DNA of 64,000 bases, taken from NCBI RefSeq assembly GCF_020859565.1, contig NZ_JAJHUO010000028.1, forward strand, positions 22,264 to 86,263. Direction: 5' to 3'. A program made the position numbers and the translations under genes. Source of the DNA: Saccharothrix luteola (GTDB taxonomy: Bacteria; Actinomycetota; Actinomycetes; Mycobacteriales; Pseudonocardiaceae). A model generated the notes under the pieces. It was not told where the DNA came from and did not search any database. It saw only the letters and a program-made list of their open reading frames with translations. This document shows, piece after piece, positions 25,669 through 33,625 of the stretch (within the stretch, counting starts at the first letter, position 1; the number at the start of each line of letters is the position of its first letter).

Positions 25669-25694
25669 GTGTGCACGCCGGCGCAGTGGGGTAC
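25669..25694 (+). promoter_or_regulatory. Second candidate SigB-type promoter
   Basis: GTGT, 16 bases, then GGGTAC fits the SigB-type consensus at its longest spacing. The -10 lies in the palindrome GGGGTACCCC. It is 63 bases upstream of the RsbW-like anti-sigma candidate, so feedback control would make sense. Confidence 0.35.
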
Positions 25695-25757
25695 CCCATC
25701 GGGCCGGAACCGCTTTGAACAGGCAGAGCGGCCTGAGTGCCCTGGGGGGACGCTCAC

Positions 25758-26162
25758 ATGACTTCGTCGGAGAACGCGCTCGCCGCCAGAATCAGCGTCG
25801 ACCTGACCATGCCGGTCGCGCCGCTGGCGCAGATCAGGCAGTGGCTGGCCACCGTCCTGTCCGAGCTCGCCGAGGACCTGCTGCAGGACTTGATGTTGGT
25901 CTGCACGGAGCTGGTGGCCAACGCCTACGACCACGCGTGCGCGCCACGCCGGCTGCGCGTGCACCGATCCCGTGATCGGCACGCCCTGCGGATCGAGGTG
26001 GACGACGGCAGCCCCGAGTGCCTTCCGCAGGTGGGCACGTCGCGCCTCGGCGCGTTCCGCGGCCGGGGTCTGATGATGGTCGACCACCTCTCCAGACGCC
26101 GCTGGGGCACGCACCTCGGAACCGAGGGCAAGACGGTGTGGGCGGAGCTGCCCCTGTCGTGA
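25758..26162 (+). CDS. RsbW-like ATP-binding protein (anti-sigma factor/serine kinase family)
   Basis: Single-domain HATPase of 134 residues. The N-box helix is CTELVANAYDHA, and the ATP-lid Gly motifs appear in EVDDGSPECLP and FRGRGLMMVDHL; the domain ends GKTVWAELPLS. Proteins of this size and architecture act as anti-sigma factors that phosphorylate STAS antagonists. A STAS protein and a sigma-70 factor are encoded at 41.7-43.2 kb, too far to assign as partners. ATG at 25758 follows GGGGGA. A SigB-like promoter precedes it. Actinomycetes carry dozens of such genes, so specific pairing is speculative. Confidence 0.8.
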   Translation: MTSSENALAARISVDLTMPVAPLAQIRQWLATVLSELAEDLLQDLMLVCTELVANAYDHACAPRRLRVHRSRDRHALRIEVDDGSPECLPQVGTSRLGAFRGRGLMMVDHLSRRRWGTHLGTEGKTVWAELPLS

Positions 26163-26164
26163 CA

Positions 26165-26410
26165 TCAGGTCACGCGCAGGCTCCGCTGAGCGGACCGCGC
26201 GGCCAGGATCGGCAGGAAGTTGGGGAACTTGGCCTTGTCGGCGAGCCGCTGGTAGGCGTCGGACACGGCCGCGCGCACGACCTGGTAGTCGACCTTGCCG
26301 CCGAGCCGCCTGCTGACCTCCTCCGCGGCGTGGTCCAGCTGCGCTTCGACATCGGTGTGCAAGGTGCGGGGATCACGGACCAAGTGGCCTTCGAGCCGTT
26401 CAGCCGTCAT
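26165..26410 (-). CDS. Small three-helix-bundle-type protein
   Basis: An 81-residue helical protein: TDVEAQLDHAAEEVSRRLGG then VDYQVVRAAVSDAYQRLADK and a short C-terminal part. It resembles the small 'three-helix bundle dimerization' proteins annotated in actinobacteria, whose role is unknown. ATG at 26410 follows GGAGGAACGTC, a strong ribosome-binding site. It is convergent with the RsbW-like gene, two bases between stops. Confidence 0.6.
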   Translation of the reverse strand: MTAERLEGHLVRDPRTLHTDVEAQLDHAAEEVSRRLGGKVDYQVVRAAVSDAYQRLADKAKFPNFLPILAARSAQRSLRVT

Positions 26411-26566
26411 GACGTTCCTCCGTCGCGGCACGGTGGTGTTCACGCTACAACAGGAATCGGCGGGGAGGCCTGGTCGCGAAACCCCCGTCCGCGTCGGGAG
26501 TCATGCGTTCTGGTCATGGCACCGGGTCTTGGACGCCGCCGCACCGGCCGCGCCACGATCGCCACC

Positions 26567-27106
26567 ATGAGCGAGAGAACAGCTGATCGGCTGACCCGTC
26601 GGACGGTGCTGGTCGGCGTGAGCGCCTCGATCGGCTCGGCGTTGGCGAGCGGTGAGGCGTCCGCCGCGCCGGCGGCCGACCAGGACCCGATCGCGGTCAC
26701 GGTCCAGATGGCCGTCCGGTTCGACCTGAAGCAGTGGGACCTGCTGCGGGAGGTGTTCGCCGCGCAGGTGTGGATCGACTACACCGGGCTGGTCGGCGGC
26801 GAACCGGGCGCGGTGGCCGCGGCCGACCTGGTGGCGGGCTGGCGCGCGAACCTCGGCCACCTGTCGGCGACCCAGCACCTACTGGGCAACCAGATCGTGC
26901 ATGTCGAGGGCGCGCGGGCAAGCGTCACCGCGGACTTCCAGGCCACGCACCGGGACGGTCCGCTGACCGGCGGCCGGCTCTACACGCTGGGCGGTCGGTA
27001 CGAGTACCGGCTCGTGCGCACCGGTCGCGGCTGGCAGATCGGCGCGGTGACCATGACCCCGGTCTGGGAGCACGGCGACCGGACCGTCATCGGCCTGCCG
27101 GCATGA
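26567..27106 (+). CDS. Exported SnoaL/NTF2-like protein
   Basis: A 179-residue protein with a signal sequence containing twin arginines (RLTRRTVLVGVSASIG, residues 9-24), so probably Tat-exported, ending near ASAAPA. The rest is one cone-shaped NTF2-like domain: WDLLREVFAAQVWIDYTGL, HLLGNQIVHVEG and GGRYEYRLVRTGRGWQIGAV. SnoaL-like folds serve as cyclases, isomerases or binding proteins; no catalytic set is obvious. TTGGAC at 26529-26534 and CACGAT 19 bases on could make a near-leaderless promoter. Confidence 0.72.
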   Translation: MSERTADRLTRRTVLVGVSASIGSALASGEASAAPAADQDPIAVTVQMAVRFDLKQWDLLREVFAAQVWIDYTGLVGGEPGAVAAADLVAGWRANLGHLSATQHLLGNQIVHVEGARASVTADFQATHRDGPLTGGRLYTLGGRYEYRLVRTGRGWQIGAVTMTPVWEHGDRTVIGLPA

Positions 27107-27119
27107 CGGTCCGCCGCCG

Positions 27120-27512
27120 TCAGAAGTCGTCGGTCGCGGTCAGCTCGTGCTCGAACGCGTCGGCGGCGGCGACCAGCAGCATCAGCGGCCGTTCGAACTC
27201 CTCGCGCACGCTCAGGTCCTCCAACGGGACGGTGTGCTTGAGCAGGGCGACGTCGTCCACCACCGCGGCGCCGCCGACGGCCGACGTGCCCGCGAGCACG
27301 AGCAGCCGCTTCAGGTCGATCGCGTCGGCCCGGCCGACGGGCGAGGAGATCTCCACCCACGCCACCCCGTCCGACTCCGGCACGTGGTGCACGGAGACCT
27401 GCTGGGTCCGGTTCTCGCCGAGGTCGAGCCGGAAGCGCAGCCAGCTGTCGGTCTCCTCCAACACCTCGTACCGCGTCCGGACGTAGTTGATCACGTCGAT
27501 CCAGCTGGTCAC
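27120..27512 (-). CDS. YbjN-like small cytosolic protein
   Basis: A 130-residue protein of alpha/beta type, resembling the YbjN/type III chaperone-like fold by pattern (SWLRFRLDLGENRTQQVSVH, AWVEISSPVGRAD, LLVLAGTSAVGGAAVVDD). This assignment is weak. There is no signal or membrane segment. GTG at 27512 follows GGGGCAA. It is convergent with the NTF2-like gene. Function unknown. Confidence 0.55.
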   Translation of the reverse strand: MTSWIDVINYVRTRYEVLEETDSWLRFRLDLGENRTQQVSVHHVPESDGVAWVEISSPVGRADAIDLKRLLVLAGTSAVGGAAVVDDVALLKHTVPLEDLSVREEFERPLMLLVAAADAFEHELTATDDF

Positions 27513-27677
27513 CGTAGTTGCCCCTTGCCCCTGCTCACGCCACGCCGCCCGGTCGTCCCACACGGTAGCCGAACTCGCCCGCGACGCCCGGGAAGTCGGC
27601 GGGACCAACGGCGGGCCGAACGGGATCGAGGCCGCGACCCGGTGGCCGCGACCTCGATCCGCGTCATTCGGACGTCG

Positions 27678-29003
27678 TCAACGCTGGGTGATGTCCGACG
27701 GCGAGTAGAAGCAGTTCCTGCCGTCCGCGCCCTCACCGATCTTCTTCGGCTCGGAGCCCTTCGGCACGCCCTGGTACTTCTCGCAGATCGTGGTGTCGCC
27801 GTACACGGTGATCCGGGTGAAGCGGGCCGTGTCGCCCCAGTTGGTGTTGATGCCGGCCAGCGTGCTGGTGTTCCGCGCCGTCACGCCGTCCATCACCACG
27901 TGCCGCTGGTAGGACGTGGCGCAGTTGCCGCACGCCCGGTACAGCTTGCCCGCGCCGTCGACCTGGAAGTTGCGGATGGTCAACGTGCCCGCGCCGTTGT
28001 GCTGGAACACCTTGTCCGACGCCTTGCGCGCACCGCCGCCGTCGATCAGGTAGGTCGCCGAGGAGCTGGTGGCCTTGAACGTCGCCGCGTCCTCGCCCAC
28101 GTCGTTCCACCAGACGTTGCGGATGGTGCAGGAGCCCTCGCAGTGGATGCCGTCGCCGGCCGGCGCGTCGATGAACAGGTTCTCGATCGTGCCGCCGTTG
28201 GACACCACGAACATCGGGTCCTGGCTCTCGCCCTGACCACCGTCGCCGATGCCGTAGTACTTCTTCATCCCGCCGTTGAAGTACGTGCCCACGTTGCGCG
28301 TCGTGGTCTGGTGCACGCTCCCGGTGTCGCTCGGCCACGGGCCGCTGCCGTCACCGCCGCCGGGGTTGCCCGTGGTGGTGGTCGTCGTCGTGGTCCTGGT
28401 GGTCGTCGACGTCGACGTGGAGGTCGACGTCGGGCCGCCGCTCGTCGGCGTGAACGTCCACTGCTTGGTGGCCACGCTGTCGCAGGAGTTCTGCTGCACC
28501 GGCGCGCCGGCGGCGGTGGAGTTGTCCTTGGTGTTCATGCACTTGCCGCCGTTGGTGTTGACCACGCGGTAGTTGCTGCCGCTCGCGGTCAACGACCAGG
28601 TCTGGCTCGCGGCGCCCGTGCAGGACTGCTGCTGGATCGCCTTGCCCGCACTGGTCGACGCGTCCTGGACGCCCACGCACAGGCCGCTGGAGACGGACGT
28701 GATCCGGAAGCCGCCGCTGACCGCCGCCAACGTCCACTGCTGGCTGCCGGCGCTGCCGCACGACGCCTGCTGGAGCTGGACCCCGCCGGCCGCGCTGGCG
28801 TTGGGCACGTCGAGGCACTGCCCGCTGCCCGCGTTCTTGATGGTGTACGTGCCCGCGCCGACGGCCGCCTGCGCGGTCGTGGCGGTCGACCACATCGTGA
28901 AGGTGGCGGCCAGTGCCGTGGCCGCCGCCGCGGCGGCCACACCCGTGCGCCATCGCGTGCCACGCGGTGGCGCGGTGGATCGACGGTGATCCGCTGTGCT
29001 CAT
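27678..29003 (-). CDS. Secreted pectate lyase (PL3) with N-terminal ricin-type CBM13
   Basis: Exported pectin-degrading enzyme of 441 residues. The signal peptide ends near TTAQAAVGAG. Residues ~47-190 form a ricin-B lectin with three repeats, each with a Q-x-W type end (SQQWTL, SQTWSL, TKQWTF) and paired cysteines. A Thr/Ser linker follows. The PL3 domain (~225-441) shows GGTIENLFIDAPAGDGIHC, WWNDVGEDAATFK and the KVFQHNGAGTL segment typical of the family. PL3 enzymes need calcium. ATG at 29003 has GGAG upstream. A promoter with an embedded palindrome at 29122-29151 suggests repression relieved by pectin sugars. It works in the same niche as the CE15 and tannase-like enzymes. Confidence 0.88.
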   Translation of the reverse strand: MSTADHRRSTAPPRGTRWRTGVAAAAAATALAATFTMWSTATTAQAAVGAGTYTIKNAGSGQCLDVPNASAAGGVQLQQASCGSAGSQQWTLAAVSGGFRITSVSSGLCVGVQDASTSAGKAIQQQSCTGAASQTWSLTASGSNYRVVNTNGGKCMNTKDNSTAAGAPVQQNSCDSVATKQWTFTPTSGGPTSTSTSTSTTTRTTTTTTTTGNPGGGDGSGPWPSDTGSVHQTTTRNVGTYFNGGMKKYYGIGDGGQGESQDPMFVVSNGGTIENLFIDAPAGDGIHCEGSCTIRNVWWNDVGEDAATFKATSSSATYLIDGGGARKASDKVFQHNGAGTLTIRNFQVDGAGKLYRACGNCATSYQRHVVMDGVTARNTSTLAGINTNWGDTARFTRITVYGDTTICEKYQGVPKGSEPKKIGEGADGRNCFYSPSDITQR

Positions 29004-29121
29004 GAACTACTCCACTTCTCACTTCACGGGACGCCGAGGTCGGCGGCCAGCCCATTCGAAAGCGCGTTTCCCGAACCAGTGGATGACGCGGCGGTAATTC
29101 CAGAAACCGCTTTCCAGCGGG

Positions 29122-29151
29122 ATGTTAGAGGCCACTTGACCAACAGGTCAA
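29122..29151 (-). promoter_or_regulatory. Candidate promoter with operator for the pectate lyase
   Basis: On the minus strand TTGACC (29151-29146) and TAACAT (29127-29122) are 18 bases apart. The -35 is one arm of the palindrome TTGACC-AACA-GGTCAA (29136-29151), so a dimeric repressor would block polymerase. The rest of the 330-base gap (29004-29333) is AT-richer than average but shows no gene. Confidence 0.55.
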
Positions 29152-29333
29152 CGACAGTTTTCCCAAGACCCGGGCAGGTGGGCGTCGAATGTGATCGAAC
29201 GCCGAGGTGATCGCCGGTGTGATTGATCAACGACGCGAGGCCGGCGAATACGGGCGATCATATTTGTGAACAGAATCGCCGGCGCCGGGTCACACTCGTG
29301 AACAAAAGGACAGGCAATGAACCAATTACGAAC

Positions 29334-29492
29334 TCATCGCCCGTCTTCGCGCTCGGGCATCTCCGCGCCGCACCGGGCGCACACCGCCGACACCGGCCCC
29401 TCGGCCACCGAGCCGCACTCCGGGCACACGAGCGACAACCAGCACACCGGGTCCCCGGCCGGCTCCGGCACGCCGTTCTCGTTCGATTCCAC
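29334..29492 (-). CDS. Small zinc-ribbon protein
   Basis: A 52-residue protein whose C-terminal half is a two-knuckle zinc ribbon: LVCPECGSVAEGP and AVCARCGAEMPERE. It starts at a GTG (VESNENGVPEPAG) and also contains VCWLSL. It is divergent from the Rrf2/haemoglobin genes, with 70 bases between starts. Many actinomycete genomes have such a ribbon beside an Rrf2 gene, but the role is unknown. Confidence 0.6.
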   Translation of the reverse strand: MESNENGVPEPAGDPVCWLSLVCPECGSVAEGPVSAVCARCGAEMPEREDGR

Positions 29493-29508
29493 CGTCGCCC
29501 CCGGACCT

Positions 29509-29531
29509 GGTTCCGACCCGAAACAGGAACC
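29509..29531. promoter_or_regulatory. Inverted repeat between the zinc-ribbon and Rrf2 genes
   Basis: GGTTCC-N11-GGAACC is a perfect 6+6 dyad in the 70-base divergent region. An Rrf2-family dimer binding here could control both directions. Confidence 0.5.
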
Positions 29532-29562
29532 GAGAATACCGCTTTTGCTACCGTTGCCCACC

Positions 29563-30006
29563 ATGCACCTCATCCGGTCCACGGACATCGCGCTGCGCGT
29601 GGTGATGCTCCTGGCCACGGACGGCGGTCGGCTCACCGTCGACCGGCTCGCCGACGCGCTCGAGGTGCCGCGCCACCACATGGCCAAGGTCGTGCAGCGC
29701 TTGCAGCGGCACGGCTTCGTGGCCACCGCGCGTGGCCGGACCGGAGGGGTCGGGGTGCCGGTCGCGACGCTGGACGCCTCGGTCGGCGCCGTCGTGCGCG
29801 CGTTGGAGGGCGACGGCGAGGTGGTGGACTGCGACGGACCTCCGTGCCCGTTGCGCGGCGGCTGCCACCTGCGCAGCGCGCTGCGTGCGGCGCAACTGGC
29901 GTTCCTCGCCGTGCTGGACGACGTGAGCGTGCGGGCCCTGGTGACCGAACCGGCCGGTCCCGTGCTGCTCGACCTGGTGCCGCACCGTCCGGGTCGGACA
30001 CCGTGA
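29563..30006 (+). CDS. Rrf2-family Fe-S transcriptional regulator (NsrR-like)
   Basis: A 147-residue regulator. The N-terminal winged helix (STDIALRVVMLLATDGG, RLADALEVPRHHMAKVVQRL) is followed by GFVATARGRTGGV. Three cysteines, Cys90, Cys95 and Cys101 (VVDCDGPPCPLRGGCHLRSA), form a C-x4-C-x5-C set suited to a 4Fe-4S cluster, as in the nitric-oxide sensor NsrR. ATG at 29563 was chosen because the conserved N-terminus begins MHLIRSTD. Its TGA overlaps the GTG of the truncated haemoglobin gene, so the two are coupled. Nitric-oxide sensing is inferred from family and partner. Confidence 0.85.
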   Translation: MHLIRSTDIALRVVMLLATDGGRLTVDRLADALEVPRHHMAKVVQRLQRHGFVATARGRTGGVGVPVATLDASVGAVVRALEGDGEVVDCDGPPCPLRGGCHLRSALRAAQLAFLAVLDDVSVRALVTEPAGPVLLDLVPHRPGRTP

Positions 30007-30434
30007 CCGCGACCCGGGACCTGGCCGGCCGCGAGGACGCGCTGGCGGTGGTGACCGAGTTCTACCGGCGGGCGTTCGACGACGGGGTGCTCGGCCCGGT
30101 CTTCCGCGACGTCGCCAGGCTCGACCTCGCCACGCACCTGCCCGTGATCGCCGACTTCTGGGACACGGTGCTGTTCCGCGCCGGCACGTACCGCCGGAAC
30201 CTGCTGCGCGTGCACCTCGACCTGCACGAGCGCTTCCCCTTGACGACCGCGCACTTCACCCGGTGGCTGGCGTTGTGGGCCGACACCGTCGACGGCCTGT
30301 TCGCGGGCGAGAAGGCGGACCTGGCGAAGTCGAAGGCGGAGCGGATCGCGTGGTCCATGATCCGCAGGCTGCGCCGCGAGGACGCGAGCGAGCTGGTCAC
30401 CATCCGGCGGCGGGACGAGGTCGAGGAGCGCTGA
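30003..30434 (+). CDS. Group III truncated haemoglobin
   Basis: A cytosolic haem protein of 143 residues. The pattern FYRRAFDDGVLGPVF, then HLPVIADFWDTVLF, TYRRN and HLDLHERFPLTTAHFTRWL is that of group III truncated globins, whose characterised members bind oxygen or NO. GTG at 30003 overlaps the TGA of the Rrf2 gene by 4 bases (GTGA), so expression follows the regulator. The C-terminus is Arg/Glu-rich. Together with the NsrR-like regulator this forms a compact NO-response module. Confidence 0.85.
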   Translation: MTATRDLAGREDALAVVTEFYRRAFDDGVLGPVFRDVARLDLATHLPVIADFWDTVLFRAGTYRRNLLRVHLDLHERFPLTTAHFTRWLALWADTVDGLFAGEKADLAKSKAERIAWSMIRRLRREDASELVTIRRRDEVEER

Positions 30435-30483
30435 CGCGCCCGGCGGTTACGGTGTGCTGTCGGCTCCGAACAGAGGTTTGCCC

Positions 30484-32007
30484 ATGATCAGGTTGGACCG
30501 CCTGGTGAACGTGCTGGGTGGCTACGGCGTGCGGTTGGCGTGCTGCCCCGTGCCCCGGTCGACGGAGTTGCGCAGCGTGGTGATGCGCGAGGCCAGTGAC
30601 GCGCGGGCGGTCGGCGGTGACGTGTTCCTGGCCGTCGGCGCCGAGTCGGTGGGCCAGGCCGTGGGGTGGGCGGTCGCGGCGAAGGCGGCCGTCGTGCTGC
30701 TGCACGGTGACGACGAGCGCGAGGCGGCCACGATCGGCGCGGCGGACGGCGTCGCGGTGCTCCTGGTCGACCCGGCCGTGTCGTGGAGCCAACTGGCCGG
30801 CGTGGTCTACGGGCTGGTGCTGGAGGGCCGGGAGACGGAGTCGGGCCGCGGGCCGACGGACCTGTTCGCGCTGGCCGACAGCCTCGCGGGCGCGGTCGGC
30901 GGCTCGGTGACCATCGAGGACCGGCTGTCCCACGTGCTGGCGTACTCCAGCTCGCAGCAGGGAGCCGACCCGGCCCGGCTGGAGACGATCCTGGGCCGTC
31001 AGGCGCCGGCGCGGTTGCGGGAGGCGTTCGAGCGGCGCGGCGTGTTCGCCTACCTCGGCGCCTACGACGAGCCGCTGTTCGTCGAGGCGGACCCGGAGCA
31101 CGGCCTGACCGGGCGGATGGTCGTGGCGGTGCGGGCGGGCCGCGAGCTGTTGGGTTCGGTGTGGGTGACGTGCGGTGTGCCGTTGACCGGGGTCCGCTGC
31201 ACGGCGCTGGCCGACGGCGCCCGCACCGTGGCGTTGCACCTGCTGCGCTCCCGGGCCAGCGCCGACCTGGAGCGCCAGGTGGAGTCCGACCTGGTGATCC
31301 GGCTGCTGGAGGGCACCGCGGACGCCGCGACGGTGGTCAGCAGGCTCGGGTTGCCGCAGGGGCCGTCGCGGGTCATCGCGGTCCGCGCGCACATCGCCGA
31401 CGAGCGGCACGCCGCGCTGCTGCTGGCCTTCGAACGCGCCACCACCGGTTTCGGCTGGTCGCGGCCCGGTCGCAGCACGCTGTCGGGCAACACGCTCTAC
31501 ACCGTCCTCCCGGGCGAGCGGGTGAGCGCGGCCCGCGAGTGGGTGGCCCTGCTGCGGGCCGCGCTGCCGGACCGGGTGACGGTGACCGCCGGTATCGGCG
31601 CGACCGCCCCGGCGGCGGACCTGCCCGCGAGCAGGCAGGAGGCCGACGAGTGCCTGGCGCTGCACGAGGCGCGCACGCCGGACACCGTGCCGCCCGCCTA
31701 CGACGAGTCGTGGGACGACATCCTGCTGCAACGCCTGCGCGCCGCCGCACGGGCGGGCCGCACCCCGGCGCGGGGACCGGTCGCCGAGCTGCGCCGCCAC
31801 GACGGCGACCACGCCACCCACTACGTGCCGACCCTGCGCGCGTGGCTGGAGGCCCAGGGCGACCTCGCGCGGGCCGGCGAACGGCTCGGCGTGCACCCCA
31901 ACACCATCCGCTACCGGCTGCGCAAGATGGTCGAGGTGACGCCGCTGGACCTGGACGACCCGCGCAAGCGGCTGGCCATGATCATCGACCTGGCCGCGAC
32001 CGAGTAG
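30484..32007 (+). CDS. PucR-family transcriptional regulator
   Basis: A 507-residue regulator. The N-terminal PucR domain (~1-125; REASDARAVGGDVFLAVGAE) is followed by a GGDEF-like middle and a C-terminal HTH_30 motif (QGDLARAGERLGVHPNTIRY RLRKM). The family commonly controls purine, amino-acid or aromatic catabolism. ATG at 30484 was selected at the conserved start. It sits upstream of an FAD amino-acid dehydrogenase on the same strand with a 115-base gap that contains a cluster of TGTCGG half-sites, so it probably controls that gene in response to its substrate. Confidence 0.88.
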   Translation: MIRLDRLVNVLGGYGVRLACCPVPRSTELRSVVMREASDARAVGGDVFLAVGAESVGQAVGWAVAAKAAVVLLHGDDEREAATIGAADGVAVLLVDPAVSWSQLAGVVYGLVLEGRETESGRGPTDLFALADSLAGAVGGSVTIEDRLSHVLAYSSSQQGADPARLETILGRQAPARLREAFERRGVFAYLGAYDEPLFVEADPEHGLTGRMVVAVRAGRELLGSVWVTCGVPLTGVRCTALADGARTVALHLLRSRASADLERQVESDLVIRLLEGTADAATVVSRLGLPQGPSRVIAVRAHIADERHAALLLAFERATTGFGWSRPGRSTLSGNTLYTVLPGERVSAAREWVALLRAALPDRVTVTAGIGATAPAADLPASRQEADECLALHEARTPDTVPPAYDESWDDILLQRLRAAARAGRTPARGPVAELRRHDGDHATHYVPTLRAWLEAQGDLARAGERLGVHPNTIRYRLRKMVEVTPLDLDDPRKRLAMIIDLAATE

Positions 32008-32013
32008 CTGTCG

Positions 32014-32050
32014 GTTGCCGACAAGATCGCGTGTCCGGATTGTCGGCAAC
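32014..32050. promoter_or_regulatory. Nested inverted repeats between pucR-type and dehydrogenase genes
   Basis: GTTGCCGACAA (32014-32024) and TTGTCGGCAAC (32040-32050) form a perfect 11+11 dyad with a 15-base centre. The arms contain TGTCGG-TTG-CCGACA at the left and TTGTC-N7-GACAA at the right. It could be a multi-site operator for the PucR protein or a terminator; half-site repetition favours an operator. Confidence 0.55.
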
Positions 32051-32122
32051 GGACAACGGCGTGGTGGGACGTCCGGGCGATGCTGACTCCGACAGCAGTT
32101 CCGCTCGGGTGTGGAGGTGGTC

Positions 32123-33382
32123 ATGGTCGACGTCGGGCGCAGTGACGGCGGGCCGAGGTCGGCGGTCGTGGTCGGCGCGGGCATCGTCGGCCTGTCGACC
32201 GCGTGGTTCCTGCAGGAGCGCGGCGTCGAGGTGACCGTGGTGGACCGCACCGGGGTGGCGGCGGGCGCGTCGTGGGGCAACGCCGGGTGGCTCGCGCCGG
32301 GCCTGACGATCCCGCTCAACGAGCCGTCCGTGCTCCGATACGGCCTGCGGTCGCTGCTGAACCCGACCGCGCCGCTGCACATCCCGCTGTCCGTCGACCC
32401 GGGCCTGTGGTCGTTCCTGGCGCGGTTCGCGGCGAACTGCCGGTGGTCGTCCTGGACGCGGGCGGTGCGCGCGAACCGGGCGCTCAACGCTGAGTGCGTC
32501 GAGGCGTTCGACGTGCTGACCGCCAACGGCGTCGAGGCGCCGACGGTCGCCGCGCCGGTCACCGCCGGGTTCGAGGACGCCCGGCAGGCCGAGGTGCTGC
32601 GGCACGAGCTGCGCCGGATGGCCGACGCGGGCCAGCCGGTCGAGCACACCGTCCTCGACCGCGACGAGCTGCGCGAACTCGTGCCGCTGGCGTCGGGAGC
32701 CCTGACCGCGGGCGTGCGGATCGACGACCAGCGGCACCTCGACCCCGGTGGCTTCGTGCAGGCGCTCGCCCGGTCGGTCGAGGCGCGCGGCGCGACGTTC
32801 CGCGTGCTGGAGACCGTCGACGTCCACTCCAGCGGCAAGGGCGTCACGGTGCGCACCCGCGGCGGCGAGGCGCTGACCGCCGACGTCGCGGTCGTCGCCA
32901 CCGGCGCCTGGCTGTCCCGGCTCGCGGCCGGCTGGGGTGTGCGCGTCCCGGTGCGCGCGGGCCGCGGCTACTCGTTCACCGTGCCCGTCGACCGCCCGGT
33001 GCCCGGCCCCGTCTACCTGCCCGCCGCACGGGTGGCGTGCACGCCCTACCAGGGAGCGCTCCGGGTCGCGGGCACGATGGAGTTCCGCGACCCGGACGCG
33101 CCCGGTGTGGTGGCACGGCTGGGGGCGATCACCGCCTCGGTCCGCCCGCTGCTCGACGGCGTGCGCTGGGCGGAGCGCCGTGACGTGTGGGTCGGCCCGC
33201 GCCCGATCACGCCCGACGGTCGTCCGCTGATCGGCGAGGTGCTCGCCCGCGGTGTGTACGTCGCCGGCGGCCACGGCATGTGGGGACTGGCGCACGGCCC
33301 GATCACCGGCAGGCTGCTCGCCGACCAGATCACCACCGGCAAGCAGCCGGAAGCCCTGCGCCCGTTCGACCCGCTGCGCTGA
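32123..33382 (+). CDS. FAD-dependent amino-acid dehydrogenase (DadA-like)
   Basis: A 419-residue flavoprotein of the DAO superfamily. The FAD-binding motif is at the N-terminus (AVVVGAGIVGLSTAWFLQER, residues ~12-31) and the family's C-terminal motif appears in GVYVAGGHGMWGLAHGP. The region DVWVGPRPITPDGRPLIG is typical of DadA and glycine oxidases. ATG at 32123 follows GGAGG at 5 bases. It probably oxidises a D-amino acid or similar amine and passes electrons to the respiratory chain. Control by the upstream PucR regulator is likely. A 54-residue gene follows 8 bases after its stop. Confidence 0.85.
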   Translation: MVDVGRSDGGPRSAVVVGAGIVGLSTAWFLQERGVEVTVVDRTGVAAGASWGNAGWLAPGLTIPLNEPSVLRYGLRSLLNPTAPLHIPLSVDPGLWSFLARFAANCRWSSWTRAVRANRALNAECVEAFDVLTANGVEAPTVAAPVTAGFEDARQAEVLRHELRRMADAGQPVEHTVLDRDELRELVPLASGALTAGVRIDDQRHLDPGGFVQALARSVEARGATFRVLETVDVHSSGKGVTVRTRGGEALTADVAVVATGAWLSRLAAGWGVRVPVRAGRGYSFTVPVDRPVPGPVYLPAARVACTPYQGALRVAGTMEFRDPDAPGVVARLGAITASVRPLLDGVRWAERRDVWVGPRPITPDGRPLIGEVLARGVYVAGGHGMWGLAHGPITGRLLADQITTGKQPEALRPFDPLR

Positions 33383-33390
33383 GAGCCCGC

Positions 33391-33555
33391 GTGGACGGCA
33401 CCCGCGACCCGCTCTCCCGCGACGAACGCGCCGAGCTGCACTGGCTGCGCGCAGAGAACGCGTTGCTGCGCGTGCAGCTCGACATCCTGACGCACATCGC
33501 CACCGGCTACGCCCACGACGTCGACGCGATCCTCCGCCTGCGCACGCGCGGCTGA
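33391..33555 (+). CDS. Small coiled-coil protein
   Basis: A 54-residue protein, DERAELHWLRAENALLRVQL then DILTHIATGYAHDVDAILRL. The Leu-x-x-x-Asn-Ala-x-Leu heptads resemble the coiled-coil tail of IS3-type OrfA proteins, but here it is a free-standing gene. GTG at 33391 is 8 bases after the dehydrogenase stop, so translation may be coupled. Function unknown. Confidence 0.6.
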   Translation: MDGTRDPLSRDERAELHWLRAENALLRVQLDILTHIATGYAHDVDAILRLRTRG

Positions 33556-33625
33556 TCACACGAGCCAACCACCCCGTCCGGGGAGCCGGCGCCGCTGCAC
33601 CACCCGGCACCGCGGACACCCCGCC

